A DNA stretch of 64,000 bases from Takakia lepidozioides (GCA_030704615.1 CM060734.1:6388001-6452000); one strand, 5' to 3'. Positions 1 through 11,959 are shown, numbered from the stretch's first letter. The notes: generated by a model not told the origin, from the letters alone. Numbers and translations are program-made.

Positions 1-74
1 ACATTTTGCTGCGTATTTCATTCCTTCATCATCCAGCCACACCGTCATCCACAGGTTAATGAGAACCCTTGATT

Positions 75-1240
75 TCATCCTTGCTCGTCATCCATGCTGC
101 CCGCCGTCATCTGCTGATGAAAATTTGTAATATCCATCCCATTGCTCCTAATGAAAAATCGCGATTTCATCTCCTGCTTCTTCGCACCTTGAGGGTCAAG
201 CCCTAGTTTCCTCGTCTCTCTCCTGGAGTTCTTCCGTGTTTCCCTCATCACCTCCATTCGACCTACAGGTGTAAGTCCTCCGATTTTAAGCTGTCTGGCC
301 CTCCAGACAAAAACTACTCCAGCTGTCGTTTCGTTACTCGGGAATATGAGTTTTGAATCCCGCCATGTGTCACCCCACTGTTTTCCAGCTCTGTCTTGCA
401 CATTGCAAGTTCGCTCTGCCTTTTCTTTTGTACCTCCCTGGTGTTTGTTAATGTATGTTTGAAATCTGGAATGCCCTTCCCATGTCGCCGCTTCCTCATC
501 CATCAGCTGCACTCGTTCAGTTATCCCTCCTATGTACTTATCACTACTGACTCTCAGGTTGTTTCCTGTAAGTTCCAGCTCGCACGGAGAGATATTGGTC
601 GCAGCCTGCACTTCAACTCGATTGCGAAATAGTGTCTTGAGGTCTCTGTTCCACTCTCCACCATTTCTTCCACTCATTACTTTGATGCTTGATTTCAATG
701 ATTTGATCACGCATCCAATCCGTTGGTTGCTCTGTGGCCAGTACGGGGCCGACTGCTCTTGTTTCATCCCGAATCGCTCATATATCTCCAAAAATTCACC
801 CTTAATCCACTCACAGCCTTGATCTGTTGATGTGACCTTTTGTGTGCCGTATCTATAGGTCATTTGTTCCTCCAAAAATCGGGCAGTTGAGTAATCCGTG
901 TGATCTGCAACTGGTCTGATTTCCACACACTTGGAGCATTGGCCGATTAGAGCATGACGAGTTCCCTCGCTCTTGGCACAGATCTCTCCTTGTCCACGAC
1001 AATCCTGCAGCCCGTATCCTTCTTAGGTATGATTCTTCGTTTCGCACAACCAGCTTGCAGGGTTCCTGTCATTTTTTTTTACTCGCACCATGTGCCTGTC
1101 CTTATTGCTCGCTTGATCTCCGCAGTGCCACTATGCCAGCAGAAACGATCACATATTTTTGCCTGGATTTTCCTTACTCCACAATATCCCAATCTAGTGC
1201 GTCTTCTTCTTATGTAATTTGCCTTTCTCTTTGTACTCCT
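75..1240 (-). pseudogene. Degenerate Ty3/retroviral-type integrase
   Basis: Minus-strand reading gives the end of an HHCC zinc domain (WHSGTAEIKRAIRTGTWCE, near 1080-1135, in one frame; CSKC near 930 in another) followed by an integrase core: STDQG with the second catalytic Asp, then SAPYWPQSN. The third catalytic residue normally sits in N-G-x-x-E-R; here the segment reads NQRIGCVIKSLK, so Glu is replaced by Gly and the next Arg by Cys. The zinc-domain histidines are also poorly preserved. The frame changes near 1050. I infer an inactive integrase of a Ty3-like element whose RT and LTRs are not visible here; the left part may lie outside the window. Confidence 0.65.
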
Positions 1241-2572
1241 TGGAACCATAAATCCCTTGGGCATCAAGCCTCCATCGCTCTTCTGATAGTATTTGTTCTG
1301 TCCTTGCACCCACATTCTCTCTTTCCTTGTGAGATAACCATGAATAGGACCAGTCTTCATATGGCACACCGCTTGTTCCTCATTCCATGTGTCACCTTGA
1401 TACTTCTTGTTGTTGCGCAGGTCATAACTGTCTTCACCACTTTGCTCCAGTTCCCAAAAAATTAAGTTCCCCAATGCTGCTTGTTTTCCCTCTTTGTCAA
1501 CAGGCTTTGCTGCTTTGCCTGTGTGATTCTCTCCATCACATGAATCCTGTAACTCCTGATTTTCTGTTTTGGTTGTCCCATCCTTGGTATGTTTTCTCTC
1601 TTTTGCTGTCACTCTTGCCACTCTCTGACCCGTTTTGGTCATTTGTGCAGGCCGTGGCTGCTGCCCACTCTCATCAATGCACGACCTTTCTACTGCCTCT
1701 GGTCTCTTGGTGGTCCAACCAGCTAAGTCACCCAACTCTGCATTGCTTCCCTTGTGCCCATGGTGGTTTATCATAAATGTTGCCCCCATGCTTGCTTTGC
1801 TCACTGTTTTCAGATTGTCATGACTTTTCAGGACCCCACTTGCTTGCTCCCTCTCGTTGTCATGTGCATCTTGACAGGCAATCTGAACTTCCCTTGCCTC
1901 ATTGTCCTCTTTTCCTGACTGTAGTTCAACTTTTGTTTGCTGATGCATTTCTTTTATGTTCACGTCCTCAGCACCTGAACTTCTCCCAGTCCTCTTAAAC
2001 AAAAGCAAGTCCCCACTCATTGTCTCCCTTTCTGTCTGAGCCGCTCCTTCAATGTCCAGCCCATGTTTATCCCTCTTCTGTGCAGATTTTGGTCCATCTT
2101 TCATACCCTGGACCAGCCTAGCCTTGTCTTCATGTTGCCATGTGTTACCGCCTTGATGCACTGCCCTCACACATGTAGTTTCTCCACTCCTTTGTTTATT
2201 TTCCAGATTTGTGCATGTTTCATATGTGACATCTTGGTAAGTGTTGATGATTCCTTTGATGTCACTTTTTTTTGCTATTCCTCCCTTCCTGTGATTTTGT
2301 CGCATATTACCATCCTTCTTCACATGTATGGCCTTCAATTCCTCATCTTTTTGTGTTATCTTTCCTGAATAATTAGCATTCTCACAGGTGCTCTCCCTGC
2401 TTGCACCTGTCACACTTGAACAACTTACTTCTGAACTATCCCTTGATGTCTCATTCAGGTGTGTTTGCTGCCCATTCATTTCCTCTTCATGTGTCCTGAA
2501 CTCATTCCGTGTGGTTGTCATTGGCAGTTCCCTGCGTTGCAACTTCTTCATCATCCATTTAGTCCACTTCAT
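1079..2572 (-). pseudogene. Lysine/glutamate-rich ORF fused to integrase N-terminus
   Basis: A 497-codon open frame on the minus strand. Its last ~55 codons are the start of the integrase zinc domain described above. The rest is hydrophilic, rich in Lys, Glu, Gln, Ser and Thr, with no catalytic motif I recognise. Around residues 285-340 there is a segment (ESGQQPRPAQMTKTGQRVAR) that recurs in a separate ORF at 2696-2935, so the protein contained an internal repeat. It is probably a spacer region of a retroelement polyprotein. Function unknown. Confidence 0.4.
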
Positions 2573-2695
2573 AGCTGTGAAATGGACCTCCTTTAATGGT
2601 GCATTATCTCTGCTGCTACTCCCGTGCTTGCTCTTCTTCCACCCTCCATTTATCTTGGTAAGCTTCCAAACATCTTGTTGTCCATCATCTTCCTC

Positions 2696-2935
2696 TCATT
2701 CCATCTGAGCTATCCATTTTAGACCAACCCTTGAAGGGTCCTTCTTTTCAGTCCCTATGTTCTCTGTTGTCCCATTCTTAGCTTGTGCTCCCTTTTGTGC
2801 TGTTTCTATCATCACCTGTTGACCCTTTTGCTTCACTTGTGCAGGCCTTGGTTGTAGCCCACTTTCCTCAGTGCACACTCCATCTTCTGTCTTTGGTTTT
2901 GTGGGTATCCCATCAGCTAAGCCCTTTAATTTCAT
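2696..2935 (-). pseudogene. Repeat-containing coding fragment, retroelement-related
   Basis: A 79-codon minus-strand frame containing ESGLQPRPAQVKQKGQQV, a diverged copy of the segment ESGQQPRPAQMTKTGQRVAR found in the neighbouring ORF at 1079-2572. It reads in the same direction and lies upstream of that ORF, separated by about 120 bp with a frame break. I infer that both come from one decayed protein with internal repeats. No family can be named. Confidence 0.35.
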
Positions 2936-3717
2936 GCTACTCCGTGTCTGCCCATCATGGATTGCTTCTTCATATTTTCGAGGTTAGCTATTTCATGAGC
3001 ATGAGCGGCATGAGCGGAGTAGTAAGACAATCGGTTTTCGTGAGCAAAAGTACAAATTCTGGAAATAAAAAACATAAAAAACATTATTTTAATAGAATGT
3101 GTCAGAAAAAAAACCAATATTCATTGTTTGAAGTAGAAATTGTAGTTTTGAGAGCAATGCTCATGATATTTCGTCTTCCGCTCATGCGAATTCCGAGCGA
3201 CATCTGCAAAAATGGCGTCGAATTTCGTGGTAATAGGTTTCGCAAGCGGAGAAATCGGCGACGTATTGTGCGGTAATAGGTGTCTCTGGCGAAAAATGGC
3301 GTTGAATTTCGCGGTTATAGGTCCCAACTTGATTGAAGTGTAAGCCCAAAATTTGGAAATGTGGCGCCGAATTTGGGTACATGGTGCCGGGGCATTGCAC
3401 AAATGTTGGGCAATTTTGGGCCATGTAATTGGAAATTCGACGCCATTTTTTTAGACATCGTTTTCGTACATGTTGGGACTTAGCCAGCTTTCGGCCCAAA
3501 ACAGGGAAATTCGGTGCCATTTTTTCAGAAATGGCCCCCTCAACTGCAACTATTAGAACTCAGTTTTTTGGAAGATTTGCAAATTTTTTTTGCCGCTATT
3601 TTTGTATTGATTTTGTTTCGACATTGAATTGCCACTGGACGTCAACGGATATCCAACAGTCCATAGTGTTTAAAAGACATCATTTTAATATTGTCTGTCT
3701 CATTTCAGGAGTTTTGG
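2936..3717. other. Non-coding stretch with recurring GGCGCCGAATTT-like motifs
   Basis: No believable gene. Between about 3200 and 3530 variants of ATGGCGCCGAATTT and its complement AAATTCGGCGCCAT occur repeatedly on both strands (for example near 3210, 3297, 3363, 3435 and 3510). The same near-palindromic word recurs in the 96-bp tandem repeat at 12.8-13.1 kb, near 13.33 kb, and as ATTTCGGYRCCGAAAT between MULE copies B and C near 26.67 and 26.79 kb. It may be a terminal motif of a transposon family. Confidence 0.4.
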
Positions 3718-4442
3718 TGTCGCGGCCCTTTGTCTTGAGGGCAGGGGGTCGGGACACAAGAGGGGTTGCCCCTGTGGTGGGGGCAGTGGCCGCGATAGGT
3801 ATGGGGGGGTTGAAGCACCTTTGAGTGCCCAAAGCATTCAAGGAGGCGGAGGCGCTCACTAGGTGGAGCCCCGCACATCGGGTTGCGGTGGAGGTGGCTC
3901 CACAAGGGGTGGTGGTAGCTTAGCGGGACTTAGTGGGGGTGGTATAAGCTCACCCTGGGGCGGAGACCTCGTGGTGGGAGTTTGTGGGGAGTCTTGGGAC
4001 TCATCACGGTCATAGGGGTCGTGGTGAGTGGGCCAAGACTCACCGCGACTCATCACCGGGAGTCGAGGGTGTTCGTGGTGGTTTGCCATAAAATGGCATG
4101 GTTGTTTGTGAAACCCCCGTGGACAGCTACAGAAGTATATATAGGGAGTAGTAACCCCGAGAACGGTGCAAACTCGTTGGTGACCAAAAGCTAGTGAGTA
4201 AGCGAGCGAGCCGGAAAGCGACCAAAGAGTAGAGAGCTGTTCCGGACTGCCAACTACCAAATGGAATTTCGTTGGTTCTAAATCGTTGGAGGGTTCTTTG
4301 AGAGATCAAGGGGGGACCGTTATGTCCCGGTGAGCAGCCGAAGCTCCAAGTTGGCCCGGCGGCCAGATTGGGAGTTAGGCGCGTGCATCAAGCGAGTAAC
4401 TATGACTTGAGGGGGGAGCTTACCGAAGTGAGGTGCGCGACA
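3718..4442 (+). mobile_element. Solo LTR of the chromovirus family, with TSD
   Basis: This 725-bp sequence starts TGTCGCGGCCC and ends GTGCGCGACA. It matches the two LTRs of the complete element at 15928-22855 over its whole length. It is flanked by a perfect 5-bp duplication TTTGG (3713-3717 and 4443-4447) and has no internal coding region, so it is a solo LTR left by LTR-LTR recombination. It lies about 100 bp downstream of the stop codon of MULE copy A. The LTR contains a likely promoter segment (TATATATAGGGAG near 4136) shared with the other copies. Confidence 0.93.
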
Positions 4443-4541
4443 TTTGGGGTGCAATTCATTACACTGCAAAACAAAGTCTAATGCATCAAAATGCAATTGC
4501 AAATATCCATATGGTGGATTCCCTTTGCCCTATCAATGATT

Positions 4542-5965
4542 TCAGGAATTCCGGCGGAGAAGTTTGTGCAGTTCGTTCACGCTCAACGCTGGTGCATGAA
4601 TAAAGTCATCAATAGTCAAGTTCATCCTCAACCTCTTCAAGTAAATGTAATACAGATGCTTGCACGGATATTACTTTGACCCCTTCTTTGCTTCCATCAA
4701 CGAGAAATCCGTACAATTGCAAGTCGGCTCCACTCCAATCGTAATTGTGTATACATCGTCGCGTACAGCTGAGTCGGCCGTTATCATCCGATAAATACGC
4801 CCAAGGCCGGGTGAGGGTACATCCACGGAGCTCTGAATAGTGCAAGTCATCCCAAGAGCATTGGCAATCCGAGTCTCATTCAACTTGTTGGGAGGGTGTC
4901 GTCTCTTCACTCTTCCGAATCGCATTGTGGGATGTGCAGAATTGTCCAATCCGTCTCTATTGGACCCAACAGTCTGCAATGGCTGGGTCTGAGGAACTGG
5001 AAATAAGTGGGCCGGGACGTCTGTGCGTTGCACCATTCGAAATCCTGCTGCAGAAATAACATCCGCCTCATTCTGAGAGAGATTGCAACCTGGTGCAACA
5101 GGCCAGACGCCCGGAGGCTCCGACATTCCATGAATCCCGTACTTGGGCTTGCCAAATATACAGGTCATTATGTCGTGCCTACAGAACCAAAACGTCTGCG
5201 TTGTGGTGTGAGAGAATGTGGAAGTCAGAAATCTGCCGCTGAAACAAGGTGCAGGTATAGCACCGTGTGCGTTTCTCCGAATCATCTCACCACAGCGTGC
5301 TCTCGTATCCACCCGGATGACGCAACACTTCCCTCAAAATGCCGGCAATGTCCTTGCAATTCTCCACTGTGACTCCAACACTCTTGTCTCTACAATGGGT
5401 ATGTTGTACTGCGTTACTACAGATGACTCGTTATGTTCCTCGGGCACGTGCCCTGTGCTCAAAGGAGATGACGATCTTGAACGTGCAAGACTTGCGGTGC
5501 TCGACGAGACCTCCTCGGGCAACATCACGGGACCACGAGGGAGCGTGCGAATATTCTTGTCAGCTCGCCATGAATCCTCTTCTCCGCTAGATGCCTCGTT
5601 AAGTCTTCGTCTCACTGGACGGGTGTGAACATCTCCTTCCAAGTGTTGGCCTCTTCGAAGCAATGGCGTATCCCGAAGGCCCTCTCGCAAGGCTGCCGCC
5701 TACTTACGAGGATTCTTCGATCTGGAGGCAGTCCGCATCAGCATTTCCTGCCTGTCCGGCCCCAAGCCCCACTGTTTCCCTTTCAAGAACTCGTTGTACC
5801 TGCATTGCTGCATAATTGACCTCACAATGTCCTCCGTTGTGGCAGTGAGGATGTCCACCAGATGCGCCGCAGAGGAGGCACGCCAGGAATAATGTACTGA
5901 TTCGGCCATGTTTGTTATCGGCATGTCGGTGTTGGAGTCCAGACACATTTCCTGCACATGCACAT
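4542..5965 (-). pseudogene. MULE copy A, C-terminal exon with SWIM zinc finger
   Basis: Minus-strand remains of a Mutator-like transposase, second exon. It begins after a probable intron acceptor (TGTGCAG, near 5955) with an N-x-A-E-S-V-H segment that I take to carry the third catalytic acid. It continues through a Cys-rich region (CRHDIMTCIFGKPKYG) to the SWIM finger: CNCTDF near 4715, then after a one-base frame break PCKHLYYIYLKRL near 4640 (C-x-C ... C-x-H). The tail LSVNELHKLLR and stop at 4542 match the C-termini of copies B and D. There are several frame breaks. Confidence 0.75.
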
Positions 5966-6027
5966 GTTGAGATTACAAGCAAGTTACAAATAATGACTAG
6001 CATAATATTGAACGGGACGTGAATTCG

Positions 6028-7328
6028 TCCAACTCACCTCCCGCATATAGTCGCCGAACTGGAGGAAACGATAATACCACCATGCTAGCCAACTGACCAT
6101 TGCTCCCTCGTCTAATTTCTTTACATCACCTGACGTTGTCCACCAAACTCGTATACATGCAAATTGTGTCTCTGCATCATCCAAGATGGGAGCACGCTTC
6201 CATGCAAGACACATGGAACGGTGCTCCTCTCTGAAATCTGGCGCCACGAGCCGGGTTGTGTACTGCGACAAGCTCTACAAAAAATGGAACCCACAAGATC
6301 TCTCCTTGCCTTCCATCGAAACATTGGGGTCTCCCCGTACACCCTTTGGATGGCAACCCAATTTGCTTGTGCGTTGTCCGCCATGAAACCACGGAAATTG
6401 GGAGGGGGCAATCTCGCCCTGGCCATCTGTTCGTTTATTCCCTGCCAAAGAAGCATCTCTGATTGTGTGTCCTCTCCTTTCATTTCACAAATAGCAATTG
6501 TCATTAGCATCCTGCAGTTGGTGTCGTACACATGTGCAGCCATTGTCACCCACTGGTGATTTGTAATTCGCTTGATATGGTCGAACATGACCCAACTGTT
6601 TGACAAGTCCCCGCTCGTCATCCGGTGGACTAGTTCGACACCGCTGTCAGGCCCACACGTGGACATTTTGAATACGAAATAACGATTTGCCTCAGTCCCT
6701 TGTCCAGGAAACCTACTTCCATGAATGTAGTCATATTCACATCGTCGCTTCACCTCCAGAATGGAGTGCATATCCGAGCCACGCCCAATTTTCTGTTTGT
6801 AGGAGACAATGTGGTTTCGGACACTCGGTGAAAAGACGTGGGACACTGACTCCAGCAATGCCTCCATTTCCTTCTCATCGAAAGGAACTTTGTCGGAGCC
6901 GTCTTCCGACATAATTCTGGCCAATGTCATCTTATGGGCGGCCTGCAGCTGTATCTGTTTGGGTTTGGCACCAGGTCTCAACTTAACCTCCTCCTGAACG
7001 AGCTGCTCTGCCTCGTGGGCAGCCTCCCGCGAGTTCCCCCTCGCCAATTTGTGACAATGGGAACCAACGTGTATGCAAGCTCGTGTGAGATCAAGGAAAC
7101 GGTGCAACACATAGAACTGCTTGGCATTACAAACAGACATGCAATGTGGTGGTTCTTTGCAATGCGCACACTTAAATGTGGAAACCTTCTCCTGAGCTCG
7201 AAATGGTTGATGAGCTGTGTCTGTCCAATCCGTCTCGTTCCTGTGACCTCTGGATTTAAAGTGGAAGCAAGTTGGGGAGAAACACCGCAACGCACCCGCA
7301 CAAACAATAACGTAGCGCACCCGCACAC
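6028..7328 (-). pseudogene. MULE copy A, catalytic domain (DDE-type)
   Basis: First exon of the copy A transposase, ending at a conserved splice donor (GTGAGT near 6035). Visible from N to C: a Cys/His-rich DNA-binding region (RCFSPTCFHF, then CAHCKEPPHC), the MFDHIKR segment with a probable first catalytic Asp, and FMADNAQANW with the second. After the second Asp the frame breaks repeatedly. The upstream end at 7328 is interrupted exactly within the segment MLDGV-RVRY by the 7329-10580 insertion; the missing N-terminal part continues at 10581-11420. Closest to copy C. Confidence 0.75.
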
Positions 7329-7872
7329 TATCAACCATTAATGCACCCCATTAACAGTTGCATACTTAATTTAAGGTTCGTGTTTAGGCACAGCTAGGTT
7401 AGGTCCTGAAGGCGCCGCCTAGCCCCAAGGGTGCTGCTAATGTGGATTATAATGTTTCTATGTTATAAGTGTTTCGCGTTTGTAATCTGTAACCAACAGT
7501 TAGTACTAACTGATTGACGTATTTACGAAAATAATAATCCAGGAATAAGCAATGCGAATGTATAATTACCCTTGGTATAATGGTTATGGTTATTTTAGAG
7601 GAGAGATATCTAGTGTAAATATTAGTTATTCAGTAAACAACAACAAATTAATTTCAATTAACCAACTTTAGTATTTTTTTTCTTTTTGAATAACTTTATG
7701 TATATGTTGAAAAGATAGAGATACTGATTTATTTAGTTCTTACTGAGTGCCCATTAATCTAGGTGAGTCAAGAATAATTAATTAGATCATTTTGAGGGAA
7801 AGATCAACCCAACAAACAATATTATTATAATCAAATAAAAGAAGAGAGTCAAAGCTAACTATAGGAAGTAGT

Positions 7873-7945
7873 GTGGCGGCTATCGGGATTTGAAACCCCA
7901 ACCTCAAATGCAAACGCAATCTCTAACCAATAAGTCCCTCAGGTG
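7873..7945 (-). repeat. tRNA-like sequence, possible SINE head
   Basis: On the minus strand there is a box A-like GACTTATTGGTTAGAGA and, about 30 bp on, a box B-like GGTTTCAAATCCC, the spacing expected for an internal Pol III promoter. The ends do not pair into a proper 7-bp acceptor stem, so it is not a functional tRNA gene. I infer a tRNA-derived SINE or a decayed tRNA. Confidence 0.35.
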
Positions 7946-8033
7946 ATATTCAATAGTACTTTGTCTATCTAAGTATTTATAGGGCTATTACAAAGGTTCT
8001 GAACAGATGAAAAAACTATATAAATTACAGCTT

Positions 8034-8095
8034 GTAAGAGTTGAACCCGAACCATGAGGGTGTAGACTATCGGACTAACCATCAAACTAATATAA
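8034..8095 (-). repeat. Second tRNA-like sequence
   Basis: Minus strand shows TTGATGGTTAGTCCGATAG followed by GGTTCGGGTTCAACTC, resembling boxes A and B. Stems are not intact. It lies about 150 bp from the first tRNA-like sequence in the same orientation, which favours a SINE-like origin over independent tRNA genes. Confidence 0.3.
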
Positions 8096-9476
8096 ATATG
8101 TTGTTACTAGTGGTTGCTTTTAGTTATTTAAACACAATACTCCAAGCTCACTCTTTAACATGGCCTGGCAGTTAGAATTCCTTGTTTAAAAAAATTCATA
8201 AGTCCCTGCTACATTCTTCGATTCACTTTCCGTAAAGCATCAGCCGTAACCTAAGCTTTACTCCACAAGATTCTAGAATTATTTTGTGAATCAAAGTTTA
8301 TAAAGGTTTTTAACTCAAATCGTAGCTGCTCATAATAATAATAATAAAACTATTTGCAGTCGAGAATTGCCTTTGTTCAAAAATTCATAATTTTGCACTC
8401 ACCACTTGTTTTCCTTAAATTTGAATCAGATTCCCATTAACATTCTTTCTTCTATGAGATTCAATCAGCACCTCTTCTAGATCATCCAAACTCTAATTAA
8501 GGTCTCAGCTTGAAGTTAGTAATTTAAGCAATAAGATTGGATGTGCTGGGCCAACAAAGAAACAACTAAGTCACATCCTAGTATGATTTTCCAGTTGAAA
8601 ATCGATAGGGCGGTATTTTGATGATTAGCCGCCTTCAACTTAAGTACCCCAGGCTCGTTACATGGAAAAGATAGAACAGAACAGAACAGGGAAGAAAGAA
8701 GAAAAAGAAAACAACCAACCAAAACGAGACAATTCTTTACAACGATTTGGCGGTAGCTTAGGAGTGCTAGATTTCCAAGGTCGTTTCCCCTAGTTCGGCG
8801 TAAATCTAGGACTGTCTAGGATACCTGAAATTTAGACTCAAGTCTGTCTCTATAGAACTCCAAGTAGGTATAGAGGGTAATCTTATAGAAAATAATCAAC
8901 TACTCGAGGTAGATTTTCTTCACACGGTGCTCACCCGAGCACTAGTCCCAAGTTGATGTCGCTGATGGTGCAGGTTTGATGAATTCTGCTCACGGACTGA
9001 TCTGAATTGCTATGGTACGAACGATCTATCAGATTATAAGAGGGTATGTACACGAACACTCAAAAGAAATCTAGACAATAACAAGTTTATCTACTTCAAG
9101 CATGCAAGTCTCGGTGTACCACACGACTCACGTCCACTAACATGACACCTTGATCCCCACGGCTTGCGGCTGTAATATTTAATAAAAAACAGTTCACTAT
9201 ACACCTTGCTTCTTCACTACAACATCTAGCCTACACTAAAACGAAGTAAGAGAGCGAAGAGGAAGAGAGGGAGCGAGAGAAATAAGAACTCGATTGTCTG
9301 TTCTCTCTTTCGCCGGCTAATTTATATCAGTCCGTCGCCCTATATCCGTCATTTGTTTTGACCACTTTCATCCATCCATTTCTCCAAAAAATAATAAATT
9401 ACTACTGGTGCATTTAAGCACCGACACCTAGTTAGAGTTTTTAATTGATTTTTCCTAGAGTGTTCATTAATATAAG

Positions 9477-9496
9477 ATATATATATATATATATAT
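9477..9496. repeat. (AT)10 microsatellite
   Basis: Uninterrupted AT dinucleotide run inside the AT-rich insertion. Confidence 0.9.
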
Positions 9497-9832
9497 TAAA
9501 TCCTTCAGATCTGCGCCCTCCACCTGAACGGTCCAGATCAAACCATGTGTTTTTTCCTCCATCCATTGTCATCCGTCCAGAGATCTAGCCCGTAATTCAT
9601 CCATCCCTGGTTCCATCCGCTGATTTCATCAATTTTCATTCTTCCTCATAATTTTCATCTATCTGTAACTTTCATCCATCCAGGGACATGACCAACTTAA
9701 ATTGATACATGAACCATTTTAAATCCTCATGAATGTTGCTCCTCATCCATGTCATTCATCCATTTGGGAAGTGGGGATCGCTACCCTTGATCAACCAATA
9801 TCCAGCGGTTCACATTTATCCTTGTTTTCCCA

Positions 9833-10309
9833 TTATCCCTTTCCCGTGCTATGTTGAGATCGGGGAGAGGTTCCCATGCTTGAAGTAGCGAGTTGTAGCG
9901 TTGTTCTGAGAGTCGTCTGCTGGTGAGATCCTCCAACAAGATAAGCATATTTTCCTGCATTTGCTAACTTACAAAGACATTGATCCTGAATCATTCTTGG
10001 CGTTTGAAGACTATTCGTTGAGACTAAATCATACCTCCATACCATGTAGCCTCTAGGGTACTGTCCGCAAACCAAAAGCTGAGTTCCTGTAACTGTCGAC
10101 TCCTTGTTGGAAACTTCAAAGTTATAATCCATAGGGCAGTCTGGCAGACATCGCCAACGCATACTAACGGAATCAAACGCCCACCACTTCCGTGCACTTA
10201 TGAGAGGTTGTACAGTGTGTGCAGGCCCAGCCAGCATGTAAACCCATTCCTCCTTGATCTCTACCCGTTTTGTGAATCTCAAAGACGTCGTTGCGGCCTT
10301 CGTCATCAA
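9833..10309 (-). pseudogene. F-box/kelch-repeat protein fragment (captured host gene)
   Basis: The minus-strand frame contains EEWVYMLAG, WWAFDSVSMRWRCLPDCP, STVTGTQLLVCGQ, MVWRYDLVSTNS and NAGKYAYLVGG, the characteristic blocks of plant F-box/kelch proteins of the SKIP11 type. After a frame break the next kelch blade is readable in another frame (YNSLLQAWEPLPDLN near 9850-9900). Only about two blades remain; no F-box is visible and the reading is disrupted at both ends. It lies within the 7329-10580 insertion, so it is a captured or dispersed fragment of a host gene, not a working copy. Confidence 0.65.
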
Positions 10310-10576
10310 TCACCGCTAGCGCATTCTGCCATTTCTTACAACCACCTGTCAACGGTCAATAATAAGAGCGAGGCACCCGTGCAACGCATTCTAGTGTCAC
10401 ATGGTCTGTCAATCCCGGAATCAAGGAGTTGTCCTTCGACTGGTCCTCCATCTCTGCCATTGCTAGAATTCTATTTTATGTATGATTTCTTAATATGATT
10501 TCATACTAAACTTCATAAAATATATACTAATGTACATCAAATGTGCTATTCTAAATTATGATCCGAAAAAGTGATC

Positions 10577-11420
10577 GACACACACCATCGAGCATCTTCA
10601 TGCTGGTGGTTTTGGTGATGCACCAAGGATGACCGTCATGTTTCATATCCATATCTGTCAACATTCCGGACGCCCTCGAATAGTCCGTTCGAGGAGGGAA
10701 CTCAAAGAACATATTACCGTCGACGTCTGCGGGAAGGCATGTAACGGATTTAATGGCGAACTTGCTGTAGTCCAGCCCAGCCAGCTCCGAGCAGTGTCCC
10801 TCCATGTGAAGCCCTCGCAGAATTTCAAGAATGGATCGAACTGCTGTGTTCGTGCTGGGAATATGACTCCTTCGTCCGCTGATGTCCATTGAGGACTTGC
10901 CTAATCTCCAGGATGATCTCGGAACTTCCATGACCTCGTCGGAGTCGGACAGGTTGTGAACAACCCGGTTCTCGTTCGTCTTCATTGATGGGTTCGGCTC
11001 TGGATTTATTTCGTTGCGGACTTCTCTATTTGAGGTGCCCACTCTCTGATTCGCGGATTTTTCGTGGAAGGCGCCATGATAGAAGGCGCATTTGGCGGGC
11101 AAATGAAGTCCCCAACAGCCCTGTATATGACGTTGTCCGATGGTGGAACCCGCCATTCCCTGTCGTCGCCGAAATCATCGTGAAGCACAACAATACTTTC
11201 GACTACAACTCCGTTTGAATCCTTCCCTTCCTCCTCCAAAAAGACCGACCCCCGGTTTAAGGTGGTATCGAACGCAAAGATATTTCTCCATCACCCGGCA
11301 GATGTCCCCTCTACACGGAAATGTAGCTCTATGCTCGTGAGGAGGGCAGTACACTATAGCGCTCGGGTTTTCTGCCATGGGAGATATGCACACAAGAGTG
11401 CCAAGACGGCGATCGGACAA
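10577..11420 (-). pseudogene. MULE copy A, N-terminal region
   Basis: Minus-strand frames match the start of MULE copies B and C: YLCVRYHLKPGVGLF near 11270 (copy B has YLCVKFGLHPGTVFL), then REWRVPPSDNVIYRAVGDF, a Ser/Asp-rich linker (VVHNLSDSDEVMEVP), and KHDGHPWCITKTTSMKMLDG, which ends at the insertion boundary near 10580. The segment from the linker onward is almost the same as copy C on the plus strand at 26.83-27.4 kb. Broken by at least one frame change near 11.16 kb. Confidence 0.75.
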
Positions 11421-11959
11421 GCGCCCTGGGAGAAGGGGGATGCAGCGAGGGAAAGGAATGCACGGCCGATTTTTCCGAGCAACGAAGCCTATTCACGAAT
11501 CCGGGGAGCCCACTCTCCCAAAAATCCACTGTCAGAGAGTTAATGAACCTTGTCTGCGGAATGCGGCCCCTGGCCTTTGCGCAATAACTGCCAACGGTAT
11601 GCAGTCAGAAGGTATATGACCTTTGCACATGCGCTGCGCAAACCAATCATTACGGCGTCTGACAAGAAGCGTGGGGGGGCGAGCGTGCAAGCACCTTCCC
11701 CATGGACAGAGGGAATTGATAGAGGTGGCATTCCAGTGGGTCTGATTACAAGATTAAGTGCTAGACCCTCGTTGCCAAAAGTCAACATACAACAAAATGC
11801 AACATTGCGCAAAAAGTGGAACTTTGGTTCAAAGGAGGCATTTTTATTAATAATGAACTGTGACAAGTATGCATGCCCTCACAAGCCGAGGGAAGCCAAA
11901 AGTATGCATGCCATCCATGCTCAGGTAAGTTGGGAATTTTTTCCCGTGTTGCACTATCC

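Larger units (their letters stand above)
7329..10580. mobile_element. 3.25-kb AT-rich insertion interrupting MULE copy A
   Basis: The MULE A reading frame stops at 7328 (...CGCACAC) and resumes at about 10581 (CACACCATCG...). Copy C (27390) reads straight through GCACACCATCG, so 7329-10580 is an insertion. A short ACAC/CACAC overlap may be its target duplication. Composition differs sharply from the MULE: AT-rich, with no transposase or RT. It holds two tRNA-like sequences (7873-7945, 8034-8095), an (AT)n run (9477-9496) and a kelch-type gene fragment near its right end (9833-10309). I found no obvious terminal repeats. It could be a non-autonomous or gene-capturing element. Confidence 0.6.

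Noticed and set aside
1055-2708. Plus-strand ORFs rich in Leu, Cys and Phe as membrane proteins
   Set aside because: They are antisense shadows of the lysine/glutamate-rich minus-strand ORF; the pyrimidine-rich strand mimics hydrophobic segments.
7873-7945. Functional tRNA gene
   Set aside because: No 7-bp acceptor stem and a poor anticodon arm.
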